NCBI GenBank assembly: GCA_021158185.1 | Contig: JAGGVC010000034.1 | Span: 1 to 58,680, forward strand | Direction of reading: 5' to 3' | Length of the DNA: 58,680 nt | DNA from: a bacterium | GTDB taxonomy: Bacteria > 4484-113 > JAGGVC01 | Part shown: in pieces, positions 39,055-47,736 of the stretch | Numbering within the stretch: the first letter of the stretch is position 1 | Layout: every line of letters begins with the position of its first letter | Notes under the pieces: generated by a model | Databases searched by the model: none | Told to the model about the DNA's origin: nothing | The model's input: only the letters and a program-made list of their open reading frames with translations | Position numbers and translations under genes: made by a program

Positions 39055-40005
39055 CTAGCGAAACAACACATTAAAGACAATAAAAACTATCACAAAAAGC
39101 GGGCTTACAACAAGAAGGCTGTCGATTTTATCCAGAACTCCACCGTGCTCAGGCAGAAAAACACCGCTCTCCTTCCTCTCGTTCAATCGCTTCACAAGTG
39201 AGAAATATAGGTCTCCCAGATGGCCTAAACCAGCAATTATTGCGCCGAAAACCGCACTGAATCCAATCATCACAATATCTAGCCTGGAAATTGCCGGCAC
39301 GGTTAAATACAGGAAAGCCGGCAAAGCAATTGCCCCGGTCATTATGCAGCCAATCAAACCTTCGACAGTTTTCTTGGGACTGACATTCGAACAGAGTTTT
39401 CTTCTGCCCAATGCCTTTCCTGTGAAAAACGCCCCAGCATCGGCACCCCACGAGAGAAGTAGTACGAGGAACCAGACATATCCCGGCCCGAACGTGTAGA
39501 TCATTGCAAAGCTCGCAAGCCCGACAAACAAAAGAGTGTATGTTGCGGCGATGTAGAACACAGTCTGCAACGGAAGTTCCCCGTCCGGATACTCGACTAC
39601 CGCTCGATACACGATAACGAGGAAAACGCCTATCAAGCAGAATGGAATCAGCATGAGAAAGAAGTCGGATATCTGGCACCAAGCTTGGCCAGTCAAGAGC
39701 GAATCAGTATTCGGATGAAACCCCGTCTCCATTCCAGCAAGCCCGCCGTTGGAAAAATAGATGGATTTGGTATTAACGTATACGCAAAGCCCTGAGATAA
39801 AAAGAACGTAGCTCAGTACCATTATTATCAGGAGCGGATTCAGGATTCTGCTTGGCAACGCCGGTCTCGCAATTCTAAGCATCTCACGGGCTGCGATACC
39901 TAACACGACAGCGAGAAGGAGCAATCCGAGCAGTTTGCTGCCTATCAGTATGGCAACGACGATAATCCCAGCAATCAAACCGATGGTAAAGCGTCGCACA
40001 GACAC
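39055..40005 (-). CDS. cdsA: Phosphatidate cytidylyltransferase
   Basis: A 316-aa integral membrane enzyme making CDP-diacylglycerol. There are about eight hydrophobic segments. The C-terminal signature is SWGADAGAFFTGKALGRRKLCSNVSPKKTVEGLIG, followed by GHLGDLYFSLVKRLNERKESG and HGGVLDKIDSLL, with the conserved acids. GTG start with no ribosome site; a weak TACGTT lies 6 bases upstream, so it may have its own leaderless promoter. Last gene of the rpsB-tsf-pyrH-frr-uppS-cdsA block. Confidence 0.94.
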   Translation of the reverse strand: MSVRRFTIGLIAGIIVVAILIGSKLLGLLLLAVVLGIAAREMLRIARPALPSRILNPLLIIMVLSYVLFISGLCVYVNTKSIYFSNGGLAGMETGFHPNTDSLLTGQAWCQISDFFLMLIPFCLIGVFLVIVYRAVVEYPDGELPLQTVFYIAATYTLLFVGLASFAMIYTFGPGYVWFLVLLLSWGADAGAFFTGKALGRRKLCSNVSPKKTVEGLIGCIMTGAIALPAFLYLTVPAISRLDIVMIGFSAVFGAIIAGLGHLGDLYFSLVKRLNERKESGVFLPEHGGVLDKIDSLLVVSPLFVIVFIVFNVLFR

Positions 40006-40115
40006 AAGTATAACGTATTAACGGAAATGCGTGAAAGGCATTTGAATGAATTGGCGCCAACTGAAGCCGGTCAAGCGGCAATGCTGCGATAATGTGATAT
40101 GCACTCGAAAGAAGG

Positions 40116-40895
40116 CTACAGATTCTCCACCTTTCCGAATCTTCTCTCGCGGGTCTGATAGTCTACGATTGCGCGGATATATTCTTCCTGCGAAAACTCA
40201 GGCCACAGCGAATCGGAGAACCAGAGTTCGGTATATGCGCATTGCCACAAAAGGAAATTCGAAATCCTGTATTCACCGCTCGTACGGATGAGCAGGTCGG
40301 GGTAAGGTATTTCCGGGTGGTAGAGAAAGTCCTTGAAGAACTCCTCGGTCAATTCCTCGATTTTTAGATCACCCCGCAGAACCGCCTTATGAACTTCCCT
40401 GACTGCATCCACGATTTCCTGGCGTCCAGAATAGTTGACGGCTATATTGAGAACAAGGTTGTCGTTATCTCTCGTCAACTTCTGAGCTTCATTAAACTTT
40501 GCGTGAATGCGCTCAGGGAGGATACTCGTGTCACCCGAAACGATAAATCTGATGCCCCGTTTATGGAGTTTATTTACTTCGATATCAAGGATCTCTTCGA
40601 ACAGCCCGAAAAGAGAATTAACCTCCATGAGCGGACGAAAGATGTTTTCCGAAGAAAACGCAAAGAGCGACAGGTGCTTGACACCGATATCCAGGCTGGT
40701 TTCAACTACCATTCGCACGGTTTCCACGCCTTCCCTGTGTCCGATGACGCGTGCAAATCCGTATTTCTTTCCCCAGCGCCCGTTCCCGTCCATTATGATG
40801 CCCACATGTCTTGGAATGTGATTTCCGTCAATCCTACTATAGAGTTCTGCTTCCGACTCGGGCATTTTGAAATCAATTGTCTTTGTCTTGCTCAA
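40116..40895 (-). CDS. uppS: Undecaprenyl diphosphate synthase
   Basis: An enzyme of about 259 aa extending farnesyl diphosphate to the C55 carrier for peptidoglycan. Diagnostic parts are VGIIMDGNGRWGKKYG with the catalytic Asp, LFAFSSENIFRP, and LIRTSGEYRISNFLLWQCAYTELWFSD. The most plausible start is a TTG at 40895 with GGAGGAG 8 bases upstream (MSKTKTIDFKMPE); the track ATG lies 17 codons earlier without a site. It is 75 bases downstream of frr. Confidence 0.94.
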   Translation of the reverse strand: MSKTKTIDFKMPESEAELYSRIDGNHIPRHVGIIMDGNGRWGKKYGFARVIGHREGVETVRMVVETSLDIGVKHLSLFAFSSENIFRPLMEVNSLFGLFEEILDIEVNKLHKRGIRFIVSGDTSILPERIHAKFNEAQKLTRDNDNLVLNIAVNYSGRQEIVDAVREVHKAVLRGDLKIEELTEEFFKDFLYHPEIPYPDLLIRTSGEYRISNFLLWQCAYTELWFSDSLWPEFSQEEYIRAIVDYQTRERRFGKVENL

Positions 40896-40970
40896 TAATA
40901 TCTCCTCCAGAACAAAAGCGCATCTTGTCCTGTTCGGGATTTTCAACTGCAGGCCGCATTGCCCTTCCTT

Positions 40971-41534
40971 CTAAAACTCCTCGATCTCTCCGGCCTTCTG
41001 CTTGAATAAATCATCAATCTGCTCGATGTAGGTTTCCGTCAACTTATCAATTTCGTCGTTTGCGCGTCTTAAGTCGTCCTCGCCGATTTCCTTGGCCTTT
41101 TCGAGTTTCTTGTTCTTGTCGATAGCATCCCGCCTGATGTTACGAAGTGCAACCTTGCCATCCTCCGCGATCCTTCCTGCAATCTTGACAAGCTCCTTTC
41201 TGCGCTCATCCGTTGGTTGCGGAATATTTATCCTCAGTATCCTGCCATCGTTGATTGGCGTCAGTCCAAGGTCGCTCTGTAGAATTCCGCGCTCGATACT
41301 CTTCAGAATGTGCGGATCATAAGGATTAACAACAAGATTCGACGCATCCGGAGTCGATATGTTGGCGAGTTGGTTAAGAGGCGTTTTTGTTTCGTAGGCT
41401 TCGACCATCACGCGATCAAGTAGAGCTGGATTAGCGCGTCCCGCACGGAGATGTGCCAGCTCCTCCTGCGTATTGCTGACTGTTTTCTCCATCCTCTCAT
41501 CCGCTTCAAGATAAACATCGTCGATCGTAGGCAT
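40971..41534 (-). CDS. frr: Ribosome recycling factor
   Basis: A 187-aa protein of the usual length that splits post-termination ribosomes with EF-G. It has ELAHLRAGRANPALLDRV, the hinge region NPYDPHILKSIERGI and the C-terminal VALRNIRRDAIDKNKKLEKAKEI. GGAGG lies 5 bases before the ATG. Order and spacing (9 bases after pyrH) are the common bacterial arrangement. Confidence 0.97.
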   Translation of the reverse strand: MPTIDDVYLEADERMEKTVSNTQEELAHLRAGRANPALLDRVMVEAYETKTPLNQLANISTPDASNLVVNPYDPHILKSIERGILQSDLGLTPINDGRILRINIPQPTDERRKELVKIAGRIAEDGKVALRNIRRDAIDKNKKLEKAKEIGEDDLRRANDEIDKLTETYIEQIDDLFKQKAGEIEEF

Positions 41535-41543
41535 AACACCCTC

Positions 41544-42251
41544 CTAAACGTGAAGCAAGGTTCCGACCGAAACATCACCGTCAATTATTCTAGCAAGATT
41601 CCCGCTTCTCGTAATATCAAAAACGATAATCGGCAGCTTGTTCTCCCTGCATAAAGCAAAGGCTGTCGCGTCGAGTATCCGCAAGTCTCGTTCGAGCGCT
41701 TCGGTGAAGCTGACCTTGTCGAATCTGACCGCATCGGGATATTCCTCAGGATCCTTATCGTAGACACCGTCAACACGTGTTCCTTTGATAAAAACATCGG
41801 CCCGAATCTCAAGCCCTCTGAGCGCTGCTGCGGAATCGGTCGAAAAATAAGGATTGCCCGTTCCTGCGGCGAAAATCACAACCCTGCCCTTTTCGAGGTG
41901 GCGTATCGCGCGTCGCTGGATGTACGGCTCGCACACGCGCGGCATTTCTATTCCGCTCATCACGCGCGTTTGAACGTCTATCTTTTCGAGTGCGCTTTGG
42001 AGGGCAAGAGCGTTGATTACAGTGGCAACCATACCCATGTAATCCGCAGTAGAGCGTTCAAGCCCGCTTAACGCAAGCTCCTTGCCGCGAATGAAGTTTC
42101 CTCCTCCGACAACAAGTGCAACCTGAGAACCCATTCGCCTCGCAGCTTTAACCTCATCCGCGTACTGCTGCAAGGCTTCCGTGCAAAGCCCGTTTTCAGC
42201 ATCGCCCTTGAGCGATTCGCCGGAAAGCTTCAGGAGAATCCGCCCGTACAT
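41544..42251 (-). CDS. pyrH: UMP kinase
   Basis: A 235-aa amino-acid-kinase-fold enzyme phosphorylating UMP. The N-terminal RILLKLSGESLKGD, VALVVGGGNFIRGKEL, the UMP site MVATVINALALQSAL and FAAGTGNPYFSTDSAAALRG are all present. GGAGGG precedes the ATG. Located between tsf and frr as in most bacteria. Confidence 0.97.
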   Translation of the reverse strand: MYGRILLKLSGESLKGDAENGLCTEALQQYADEVKAARRMGSQVALVVGGGNFIRGKELALSGLERSTADYMGMVATVINALALQSALEKIDVQTRVMSGIEMPRVCEPYIQRRAIRHLEKGRVVIFAAGTGNPYFSTDSAAALRGLEIRADVFIKGTRVDGVYDKDPEEYPDAVRFDKVSFTEALERDLRILDATAFALCRENKLPIIVFDITRSGNLARIIDGDVSVGTLLHV

Positions 42252-42274
42252 ATGAGCCCTCCCGCGGTGCGAGT

Positions 42275-43174
42275 TTAGCTTCCAAGCTGAAAACGCGCAA
42301 ATCGATCGATCGTCACGACATTTCCCGAAGCGGATTTGTTGATAAACTCCTCGACCTTTTCCTTGCCCGTTTCATCCCTGTAATAGGCCTGCTTAAGAAG
42401 GCAACACTCGCTGTAGAACTTGTTGATTCGGCCTAGAATTATCTTCTCAACTATCGCCTCAGGTTTACCCTCGGACAAAGCCTGCTCGCGATAGATCGCC
42501 TTTTCCTTTTCAAGAGCATCTTCCGGAACATCACCCGGCGAGATGTAATCAGGACTATAGGCGCAAATATGAATCGCAACTTCCTCGGTAAGCTCCTTGA
42601 ACATATCCGAGGATGCGAATTCATCACTTTCTGTCGAAGCCAGAATCAGAACTCCGGCCTTGCCGCCCATATGACTGTACGCATTGACGATACCGGGCCC
42701 TCCCTCAACTTCAAAACGCGCGTAGCGCGAAATGCGCATGTTCTCACCAAGCTTCGCAACACCAGCATTTATGAATTCCTTGATCGTTTTGGAAGGATCG
42801 CTTCCCAGCGTTTCTTCAAGCAGTGATTCGCAGCTTTCATCGATGACATTGCCCGTTTTCGAATGAAGCAGGTGATCTGCAATCTCACCGCAAATACCCT
42901 TGAAATCATCTGTGCGCGCTACGAAATCCGTCTCGCAGTTCACCTCTACCATAACTCCGGACTTCCCGTCTTCAGCTATCAGAAAACTAACAAGCCCCTC
43001 GCTTGTTTTGCGTTCGCTCTTACCGGCTGCCTTTGCGATGCCCTTGATCCTTAGAATCTCAATTGCCTTATCGGGGCTGCCTTCGGCTTCGGTTAGAGCT
43101 TTCTTGCAGTCCATCATTCCTGCGCCAGTCTGTCTTCGCAACTCGGCTACATCTTTCGCAGAAATACTCGACAT
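42275..43174 (-). CDS. tsf: Elongation factor Ts
   Basis: A 299-aa nucleotide exchange factor for EF-Tu. The N-terminal UBA-like domain with VAELRRQTGAGMMDCKKAL is followed by MVEVNCETDFVARTDDFK, the conserved EF-Tu-contact motif. GGAGG lies 9 bases before the ATG. It follows rpsB by 44 bases. Confidence 0.97.
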   Translation of the reverse strand: MSSISAKDVAELRRQTGAGMMDCKKALTEAEGSPDKAIEILRIKGIAKAAGKSERKTSEGLVSFLIAEDGKSGVMVEVNCETDFVARTDDFKGICGEIADHLLHSKTGNVIDESCESLLEETLGSDPSKTIKEFINAGVAKLGENMRISRYARFEVEGGPGIVNAYSHMGGKAGVLILASTESDEFASSDMFKELTEEVAIHICAYSPDYISPGDVPEDALEKEKAIYREQALSEGKPEAIVEKIILGRINKFYSECCLLKQAYYRDETGKEKVEEFINKSASGNVVTIDRFARFQLGS

Positions 43175-43218
43175 AATCGCTGTCCTCCATATGGGTTAGG
43201 CAAAAATCCTATTAAATG

Positions 43219-44187
43219 CTACTCATCATGTTCCACATGTTCCGCCGGTTCATCTGCGGATGGCTCTTCAACATCTTCGACTGGTGCTGTTTCGTCGGTA
43301 TCGCCAGCGGTTTCTTGAGAATCATCCTTGCTCTCGTCATCGACGGCTTTTTCTTGCTCATCAAGCTCGATATCCGTCTCTTCAGTTTTCTCTGCCACAT
43401 CAGGCCCGATATCCGTTCCCTCAGTTTTCTCTGGCACAGCAGGCACGGTATCCTCTTCTTCATCAGAAATTGAAGTCTGTATGAGCACTGAATCCGGCGG
43501 CAGGAATCCCTGTTTCGCTTCGAGAACGCTGTCTGCGATAATCTGGCAAAACAGCCTGATTGATCGGATAGCATCGTCGTTGCCGATGATCATCATGTCA
43601 ACCGAATCCGGGTCGCAGTTGCTGTCCAGGATGCCGATCACGGGGATACCGCATTTCCTCGCCTCGCGCACGGCGTTCTCTTCCTTTTTGACATCGATAA
43701 TGAAAAGTGCCTGAGGCAAACCTTCCATATCCACAATGCCCCCGATGAACTTCTCAAGCCGATTAAGTTCGTCGCCAAGGGACTTCGCTTCCTTCTTGCC
43801 CACAGCATCGAAATAGCCGTCTTCCTTCAGCTTACGTAGTTCCTTGAGGCGCGCAGCGCGCTTCCTGATCGTGCGGAAGTTAGTAAGCGTTCCCCCCAGC
43901 CAACGCTTGTTAACAAATGGCATTCCGGCCTTGTCCGCCTCTTCGTAAATCGCTTCCTGGGCTTGCTTCTTCGTCCCTACAAAGAGGATCTTCCCGCCGT
44001 CCGAAACCAGGCGAACGATATAATCGTGAATATCATCGATCATCTTCGTTGTCTGCTGCAAATCGAGGATGTGAATGCCGTTACGTTTCGTAAATATGTA
44101 AGGCGCCATTTTAGGATTCCATTTGCGCGTGGGATGCCCAAAATGCGCTCCACATTCAAGTAATTGCCTAAGCGAAATCAGTGCCAA
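43219..44187 (-). CDS. rpsB: 30S ribosomal protein S2 with long acidic C-terminal extension
   Basis: A 322-aa protein. The first 235 residues are standard S2 ([60 protein letters not shown]). The last 75 or so residues are an Asp/Glu-rich tail with internal repeats ([20 protein letters not shown]). Typical S2 proteins have about 230-260 residues. The start is TTG at 44187, with AAGGAG about 14 bases upstream. It heads the rpsB-tsf-pyrH-frr-uppS-cdsA block. Confidence 0.96.
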   Translation of the reverse strand: MALISLRQLLECGAHFGHPTRKWNPKMAPYIFTKRNGIHILDLQQTTKMIDDIHDYIVRLVSDGGKILFVGTKKQAQEAIYEEADKAGMPFVNKRWLGGTLTNFRTIRKRAARLKELRKLKEDGYFDAVGKKEAKSLGDELNRLEKFIGGIVDMEGLPQALFIIDVKKEENAVREARKCGIPVIGILDSNCDPDSVDMMIIGNDDAIRSIRLFCQIIADSVLEAKQGFLPPDSVLIQTSISDEEEDTVPAVPEKTEGTDIGPDVAEKTEETDIELDEQEKAVDDESKDDSQETAGDTDETAPVEDVEEPSADEPAEHVEHDE

Positions 44188-44231
44188 TCCTGATAACTCT
44201 CCTTAATTGAATCTGCTCAAAACGAACCTTT

Positions 44232-44260
44232 CTTATATCACATCGCATTGCTCCACACAA
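44232..44260 (-). promoter_or_regulatory. Promoter for the rpsB operon
   Basis: On the minus strand TTGTGT (44255-44260), a 17-base spacer and TATAAG (44232-44237) lie about 45 bases before the TTG start. This operon has a true leader with a ribosome site. Confidence 0.5.
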
Positions 44261-44417
44261 GATTTCACAAGGCTAATGCTAAAGTACCTAATCCAAGGCA
44301 GTCTGACATCCTACAGCGCAATACCGAGCGCCGATTCGGCTTCATCCGCATACAACATACTTCCATACAGGCGTCTCGGTTCCCACAGTCCACATTCCTG
44401 TCTAAACCCACTCGTGA

Positions 44418-44423
44418 TAAAAT
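44418..44423 (+). promoter_or_regulatory. -10 box of the leaderless DUF58-tsaE-tsaB operon
   Basis: TAAAAT ends 6 bases before the GTG at 44430. There is no ribosome site. It faces away from the rpsB promoter, with 240 bases between the two start codons. Confidence 0.55.
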
Positions 44424-44429
44424 CAGCCC

Positions 44430-45371
44430 GTGGTAGCAGATGATGTGAGAACTGGCGAAGTGAGCGGAGGCGATGAATCCGCGCCCGATGAAGCGAACAC
44501 ACTTACATCCTTTGACGCATCGTTCATGGCAAAACTCGAAAAGCTCGATTATCTCGCAAAGAAGATGTTCCGCGGCAAGCTCAGGGGCGAGAAACGCAGC
44601 CGCAAACTCGGACAATCGGTCGAATTCCACGACTTCCGCCCGTATATGCCGGGCGACGATATCCGGCGCATCGACTGGAATCTCTACGCCCGACTCGAAA
44701 AGTACTTCATCAAGCTCTTCGTCGAGGAAGAAGATCTAACGCTCTATCTGATCGTCGATTCATCGGCATCGATGAATTTCGGGGAGCCGAACAAGTTCGT
44801 CTTCGCACGGCGTCTCGCTGCCGCGCTTTCGTACATCGCGCTCTCCAACCTTGAACGCGTCCAGGTCGCAGTTTTCGACGACCGGCTGAACATCATCCAG
44901 CGCCCGACGCGCGGCAGAAGCAAGTTTCTGCGTCTATTCGAGATTCTCGCAGCCCGGCAGACCGGCGGCGCAAGCTCGCTTGTCACGTCAATCGCGCAGT
45001 TTGTCGCGCAGAAACCGCTTCCCGGTGTAACCATCGTCCTTTCCGATTTCCTTTTCGAGAACCCGACCCAGGCTCTCAGCGGGCTCGTCGGGCGCGGCAA
45101 CCAGGTTATGCTCATTCAGACGCTTTCTCCGGTCGAAATCAAGCCCGACCTCACAGGGGATCTCGAACTTGTCGACTCGGAATCGGGCCGCACGATGAAT
45201 GTAAGCATGGGAAGCGGCGTGTTCCGGCGCTATCTCAGAAATCTCGAAGCCCTGAAAAGCGAACTTGCAGGCTGGGCGAGAAAAACATCTAGCGACTACA
45301 TCCTCGTTCCTACGGATGCCGATTTGGTTGACATCGTCCTGAGAGATCTCAGGGGCGTACTCGTGAGGTAA
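44430..45371 (+). CDS. DUF58-family protein (VWA-like)
   Basis: A 313-aa protein. The DUF58 core is EFHDFRPYMPGDDIRRIDWNLYARLEKYFIKLF, followed by a von Willebrand A-like segment with a MIDAS motif (LYLIVDSSASMNFGEPNK). DUF58 proteins usually partner MoxR ATPases; here the MoxR gene is unlinked. It shares an operon with tsaE and tsaB. The GTG start appears leaderless. Confidence 0.88.
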   Translation: MVADDVRTGEVSGGDESAPDEANTLTSFDASFMAKLEKLDYLAKKMFRGKLRGEKRSRKLGQSVEFHDFRPYMPGDDIRRIDWNLYARLEKYFIKLFVEEEDLTLYLIVDSSASMNFGEPNKFVFARRLAAALSYIALSNLERVQVAVFDDRLNIIQRPTRGRSKFLRLFEILAARQTGGASSLVTSIAQFVAQKPLPGVTIVLSDFLFENPTQALSGLVGRGNQVMLIQTLSPVEIKPDLTGDLELVDSESGRTMNVSMGSGVFRRYLRNLEALKSELAGWARKTSSDYILVPTDADLVDIVLRDLRGVLVR

Positions 45372-45376
45372 TTCCG

Positions 45377-45844
45377 ATGCCCAGGATTCGCACAGCGGAA
45401 AACATGAAGGAGTTCGGCTCTCGGGTCGGCGCAGCGATTTCCGCGCCTGTGACCATCCTGCTTATCGGGCCGATGGGCGCAGGCAAAACGATATTCGCAC
45501 AGGGACTGATGGCCGGACTCGGCGCGAATGATCACGTGACATCGCCGAGCTTCCTCATTGCAAAGGAATACATGGGCACCCGCATCCCCGCCGTCCATCT
45601 CGATTTATTTCGCATCGACAGCTTCGAGAAGTTCAAAGAACTCGGACTCGAAGAATACCTGGACGGAACCTGGGTTGCAGTATGCGAATGGGCCGACCGC
45701 GTCGAGGAAATCGCCGGATCGAATTGTATAACGCTCAATTTCACTGTTGAACCGGACGATTCGCGCGCTGTTTCCGCAATCACGAGCGAGGCGGTAGTGC
45801 AACTCGCGTTGATCGAAGTCGTCTCCGGTAAGCACTATGCGTAG
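45377..45844 (+). CDS. tsaE: tRNA threonylcarbamoyladenosine biosynthesis ATPase TsaE
   Basis: A 155-aa P-loop protein needed for t6A formation at A37 of ANN-decoding tRNAs. Walker A is in LLIGPMGAGKTIFAQGLM; other blocks are VTSPSFLIAKEYMG, VHLDLFRIDS and VAVCEWADRVEE. It begins 5 bases after DUF58 with GAGG overlapping that stop. It overlaps tsaB by 8 bases. Confidence 0.95.
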   Translation: MPRIRTAENMKEFGSRVGAAISAPVTILLIGPMGAGKTIFAQGLMAGLGANDHVTSPSFLIAKEYMGTRIPAVHLDLFRIDSFEKFKELGLEEYLDGTWVAVCEWADRVEEIAGSNCITLNFTVEPDDSRAVSAITSEAVVQLALIEVVSGKHYA

Positions 45845-46508
45845 AATTCTTGCGATAGATACAAGCGGGCCGAGTGGAATCGTTGCCGTTTCCGACGGAA
45901 CAAGGCAGCGCAACATCAGATTCGACAGTATCAGCCGCACCGGCGCTCATCTTGGCGACTACGCAGTGAGGCTTCTCGACGAGATCGGCCTTGAGATCGG
46001 CAATTTAACCAACCTCGCCGCGGGAATCGGCCCCGGCAAGTTCATTCGGACGCGTGTGGGGATTTCCTTCATCAACGGACTTGCAGCTGCGACCGGCCTG
46101 CCGATAACCCAGGTCGATTCCCTTGCCGTGCTGGGATATTCCTGCGTAGCCGATGTACACAGTACGGGCGCAGTTCGCGAGGAGAACCGAGGGAGAGTGA
46201 TAGCAGCCCACGGTCTTGCAGACACGAGCGCACCGCACTTCAATCCTGCAAAGCCCTGGAAAAATCCGCCGAAACTGATCTCGCCGGAGGATCTGCTCGA
46301 ACCCGAGTACGAACATATCGATCTCTGGGCGGTTGACGGCGACGGCAGCGAAACGCCGTTCGAAGACAAGTTCGCAATCGACATCCGTGCGGCTCACGTG
46401 TTCGGTGAAGCCAAGGCGCGGTACTTGATCAAGCTTGCTCTCGAAGGCATAAAAAGAAACTGCTTCGTGAAATTCGCCACGCCGCTCTACCACAAACCCG
46501 CAGTGTGA
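45837..46508 (+). CDS. tsaB: tRNA threonylcarbamoyladenosine biosynthesis protein TsaB
   Basis: A 223-aa ASKHA-fold partner of TsaD in t6A synthesis. The N-terminal RRILAIDTSGPSGIVAVSDG, AAGIGPGKFIRTRVGISFINGLA and PITQVDSLAVLGYS are typical. An acidic/Pro-rich segment (HFNPAKPWKNPPKLISPED) lengthens the middle. It is translationally coupled to tsaE. Confidence 0.92.
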   Translation: MRRILAIDTSGPSGIVAVSDGTRQRNIRFDSISRTGAHLGDYAVRLLDEIGLEIGNLTNLAAGIGPGKFIRTRVGISFINGLAAATGLPITQVDSLAVLGYSCVADVHSTGAVREENRGRVIAAHGLADTSAPHFNPAKPWKNPPKLISPEDLLEPEYEHIDLWAVDGDGSETPFEDKFAIDIRAAHVFGEAKARYLIKLALEGIKRNCFVKFATPLYHKPAV

Positions 46509-46914
46509 CGAAAGATTGGCGCGGGTAAAACTACATCACCGGGAGCCCGCGGCGTAAACTAGAAATGTAGGGGCGTGCGGCGGCACGCCCGTCTTGGAAT
46601 AATCGGGGTTCGGCAATAGCGCGGATTGCATTTGTAGGGTGCGTGCGGCGGCACGCCCGTCCCAGCCCGGACTGCCACCGTCTCGGTGGTTGCGAGTGAA
46701 CGCGAGCATCGGCAAAAATCGCAATTAGAAAATCGAGCGAAACTTGCGTTTCGCGTTATGGAAATCGATTGCTCGATTTACTCCGAATCTAAAGTTCGCT
46801 CCGCTCACGGCGGCGCGGACAACGCCAGTCCGTGTATGGTTATGTAGTGTTAGTTCGTGAAAGGAACGGATTTACACCCGTCCAGCCCCGCTTTAGTCCT
46901 GTACAACCCTACAT

Positions 46915-46940
46915 CCTGTACAGCGCCCAGTCCTGGGCGC
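46915..46940. repeat. Dispersed repeat unit, copy 1
   Basis: CCTGTACAGCGCCCAGTC followed by CTGGGCGC; the second part is a near-perfect hairpin (GCGCCCAG/CTGGGCGC). Another CCTGTACA occurs 17 bases upstream. Confidence 0.7.
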
Positions 46941-47018
46941 GGGTTGATGGTTCATAACTACAGGAGCGGCCATTCCTGGCCGCAGATTCGCAGGCCGGAG
47001 TGGACAACGCCCTTTATC

Positions 47019-47044
47019 CCTGTACAGCGCCCAGTCGTGGGCGC
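47019..47044. repeat. Dispersed repeat unit, copy 2
   Basis: The same 18-base core as copy 1 with a compensating loop change (GTCG), so the GCGCCCA/TGGGCGC stem is kept. It is preceded by ACGCCCTTTATCC, which also precedes copy 3 near the right end of the window. Confidence 0.7.
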
Positions 47045-47346
47045 TCCGGACAGAAAATACGAGAGGTAATAAACTTGCCACCGATAGTGAAATATTTCAC
47101 GAGCGGCGAATGGGGAGAAAGCACAAATTATGAGGTGGGAGTTGAGCGGCAAACGTGGGGGGCGTGAGATGGAGAAACGGCGGCTGGGCGCGGGCTGCGC
47201 GCGCGTAGGGTGCGGGTTTTACACCCGCCCACCGATGAGCTAACAAAAAAAGAGAGCGGCCATTCAAGGGTGCAGCCCGTATATCAAATGTGGGAGGCGG
47301 TAAACGCCCCCCATACAACCGCGAATCCACCATCGCACCCAACGCT

Positions 47347-47736
47347 TTACTCGTCGTCCGCAAGCCCCTTTATCACCCAGCGTCCGTCATCGTCGCGCTC
47401 GATATATTTTCCGACGCGCGCGCGCGCTTCCCTCAGGTAAGCGTCGCACTGCTTGATAAGCTCCACGCCCTCCTCGAAGAGCTTCACCATCTCGCCCAGC
47501 TTCACGTCCTCGCGCTCAAGCTCGTCGGAGATTTCCTTCAGCCGCTCGAACGTCTCCTCGAAGTCGTCCAGCGCATCCGGCTCGCCGCTATCGCTGTGTG
47601 CGCCCTTATCCGCAGCCGTCTCCGTATCGTCGGGCTGTCCGTCGCCAACGTCGATAACCTCGTCCGAAGGCTCGTCGTTCAAGACGTTGCCGCCGTTTTC
47701 ATTTTTTCCGTTGAAAAGATCCTTATCCTTGCTCAC
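47347..47736 (-). CDS. xseB: Exodeoxyribonuclease VII small subunit with acidic N-terminal extension
   Basis: A 129-aa protein. The C-terminal 70 residues are XseB (FEETFERLKEISDELEREDV, LFEEGVELIKQCDAYL). The first 55 residues are Asp/Glu/Gly-rich and probably disordered, whereas XseB proteins are usually about 80 aa. It overlaps xseA by 4 bases and binds its C-terminal coiled coil. Confidence 0.9.
   Translation of the reverse strand: MSKDKDLFNGKNENGGNVLNDEPSDEVIDVGDGQPDDTETAADKGAHSDSGEPDALDDFEETFERLKEISDELEREDVKLGEMVKLFEEGVELIKQCDAYLREARARVGKYIERDDDGRWVIKGLADDE

Larger units (their letters stand above)
46509..47346. repeat. Gene-free island of short palindromic repeats
   Basis: No credible gene lies between tsaB and xseB. 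The 838 bases hold several hairpin families: GGGCGTGC-GGCG-GCACGCCC (46571-46590) and a related copy at 46641-46658; GCGCCCAG-TC-CTGGGCGC inside a longer unit (46915-46940) and again at 47019-47044; GCGGCCA-TTCC-TGGCCGC (46966-46983); and GCGGGT-TTTAC-ACCCGC (47212-47228). The loop and flanking words (CCTGTACA, GAGCGGCCATTC, GGACAACGCC) recur within the island. They look like REP/MITE-type dispersed repeats; some may also end tsaB and xseB transcripts. Confidence 0.7.
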
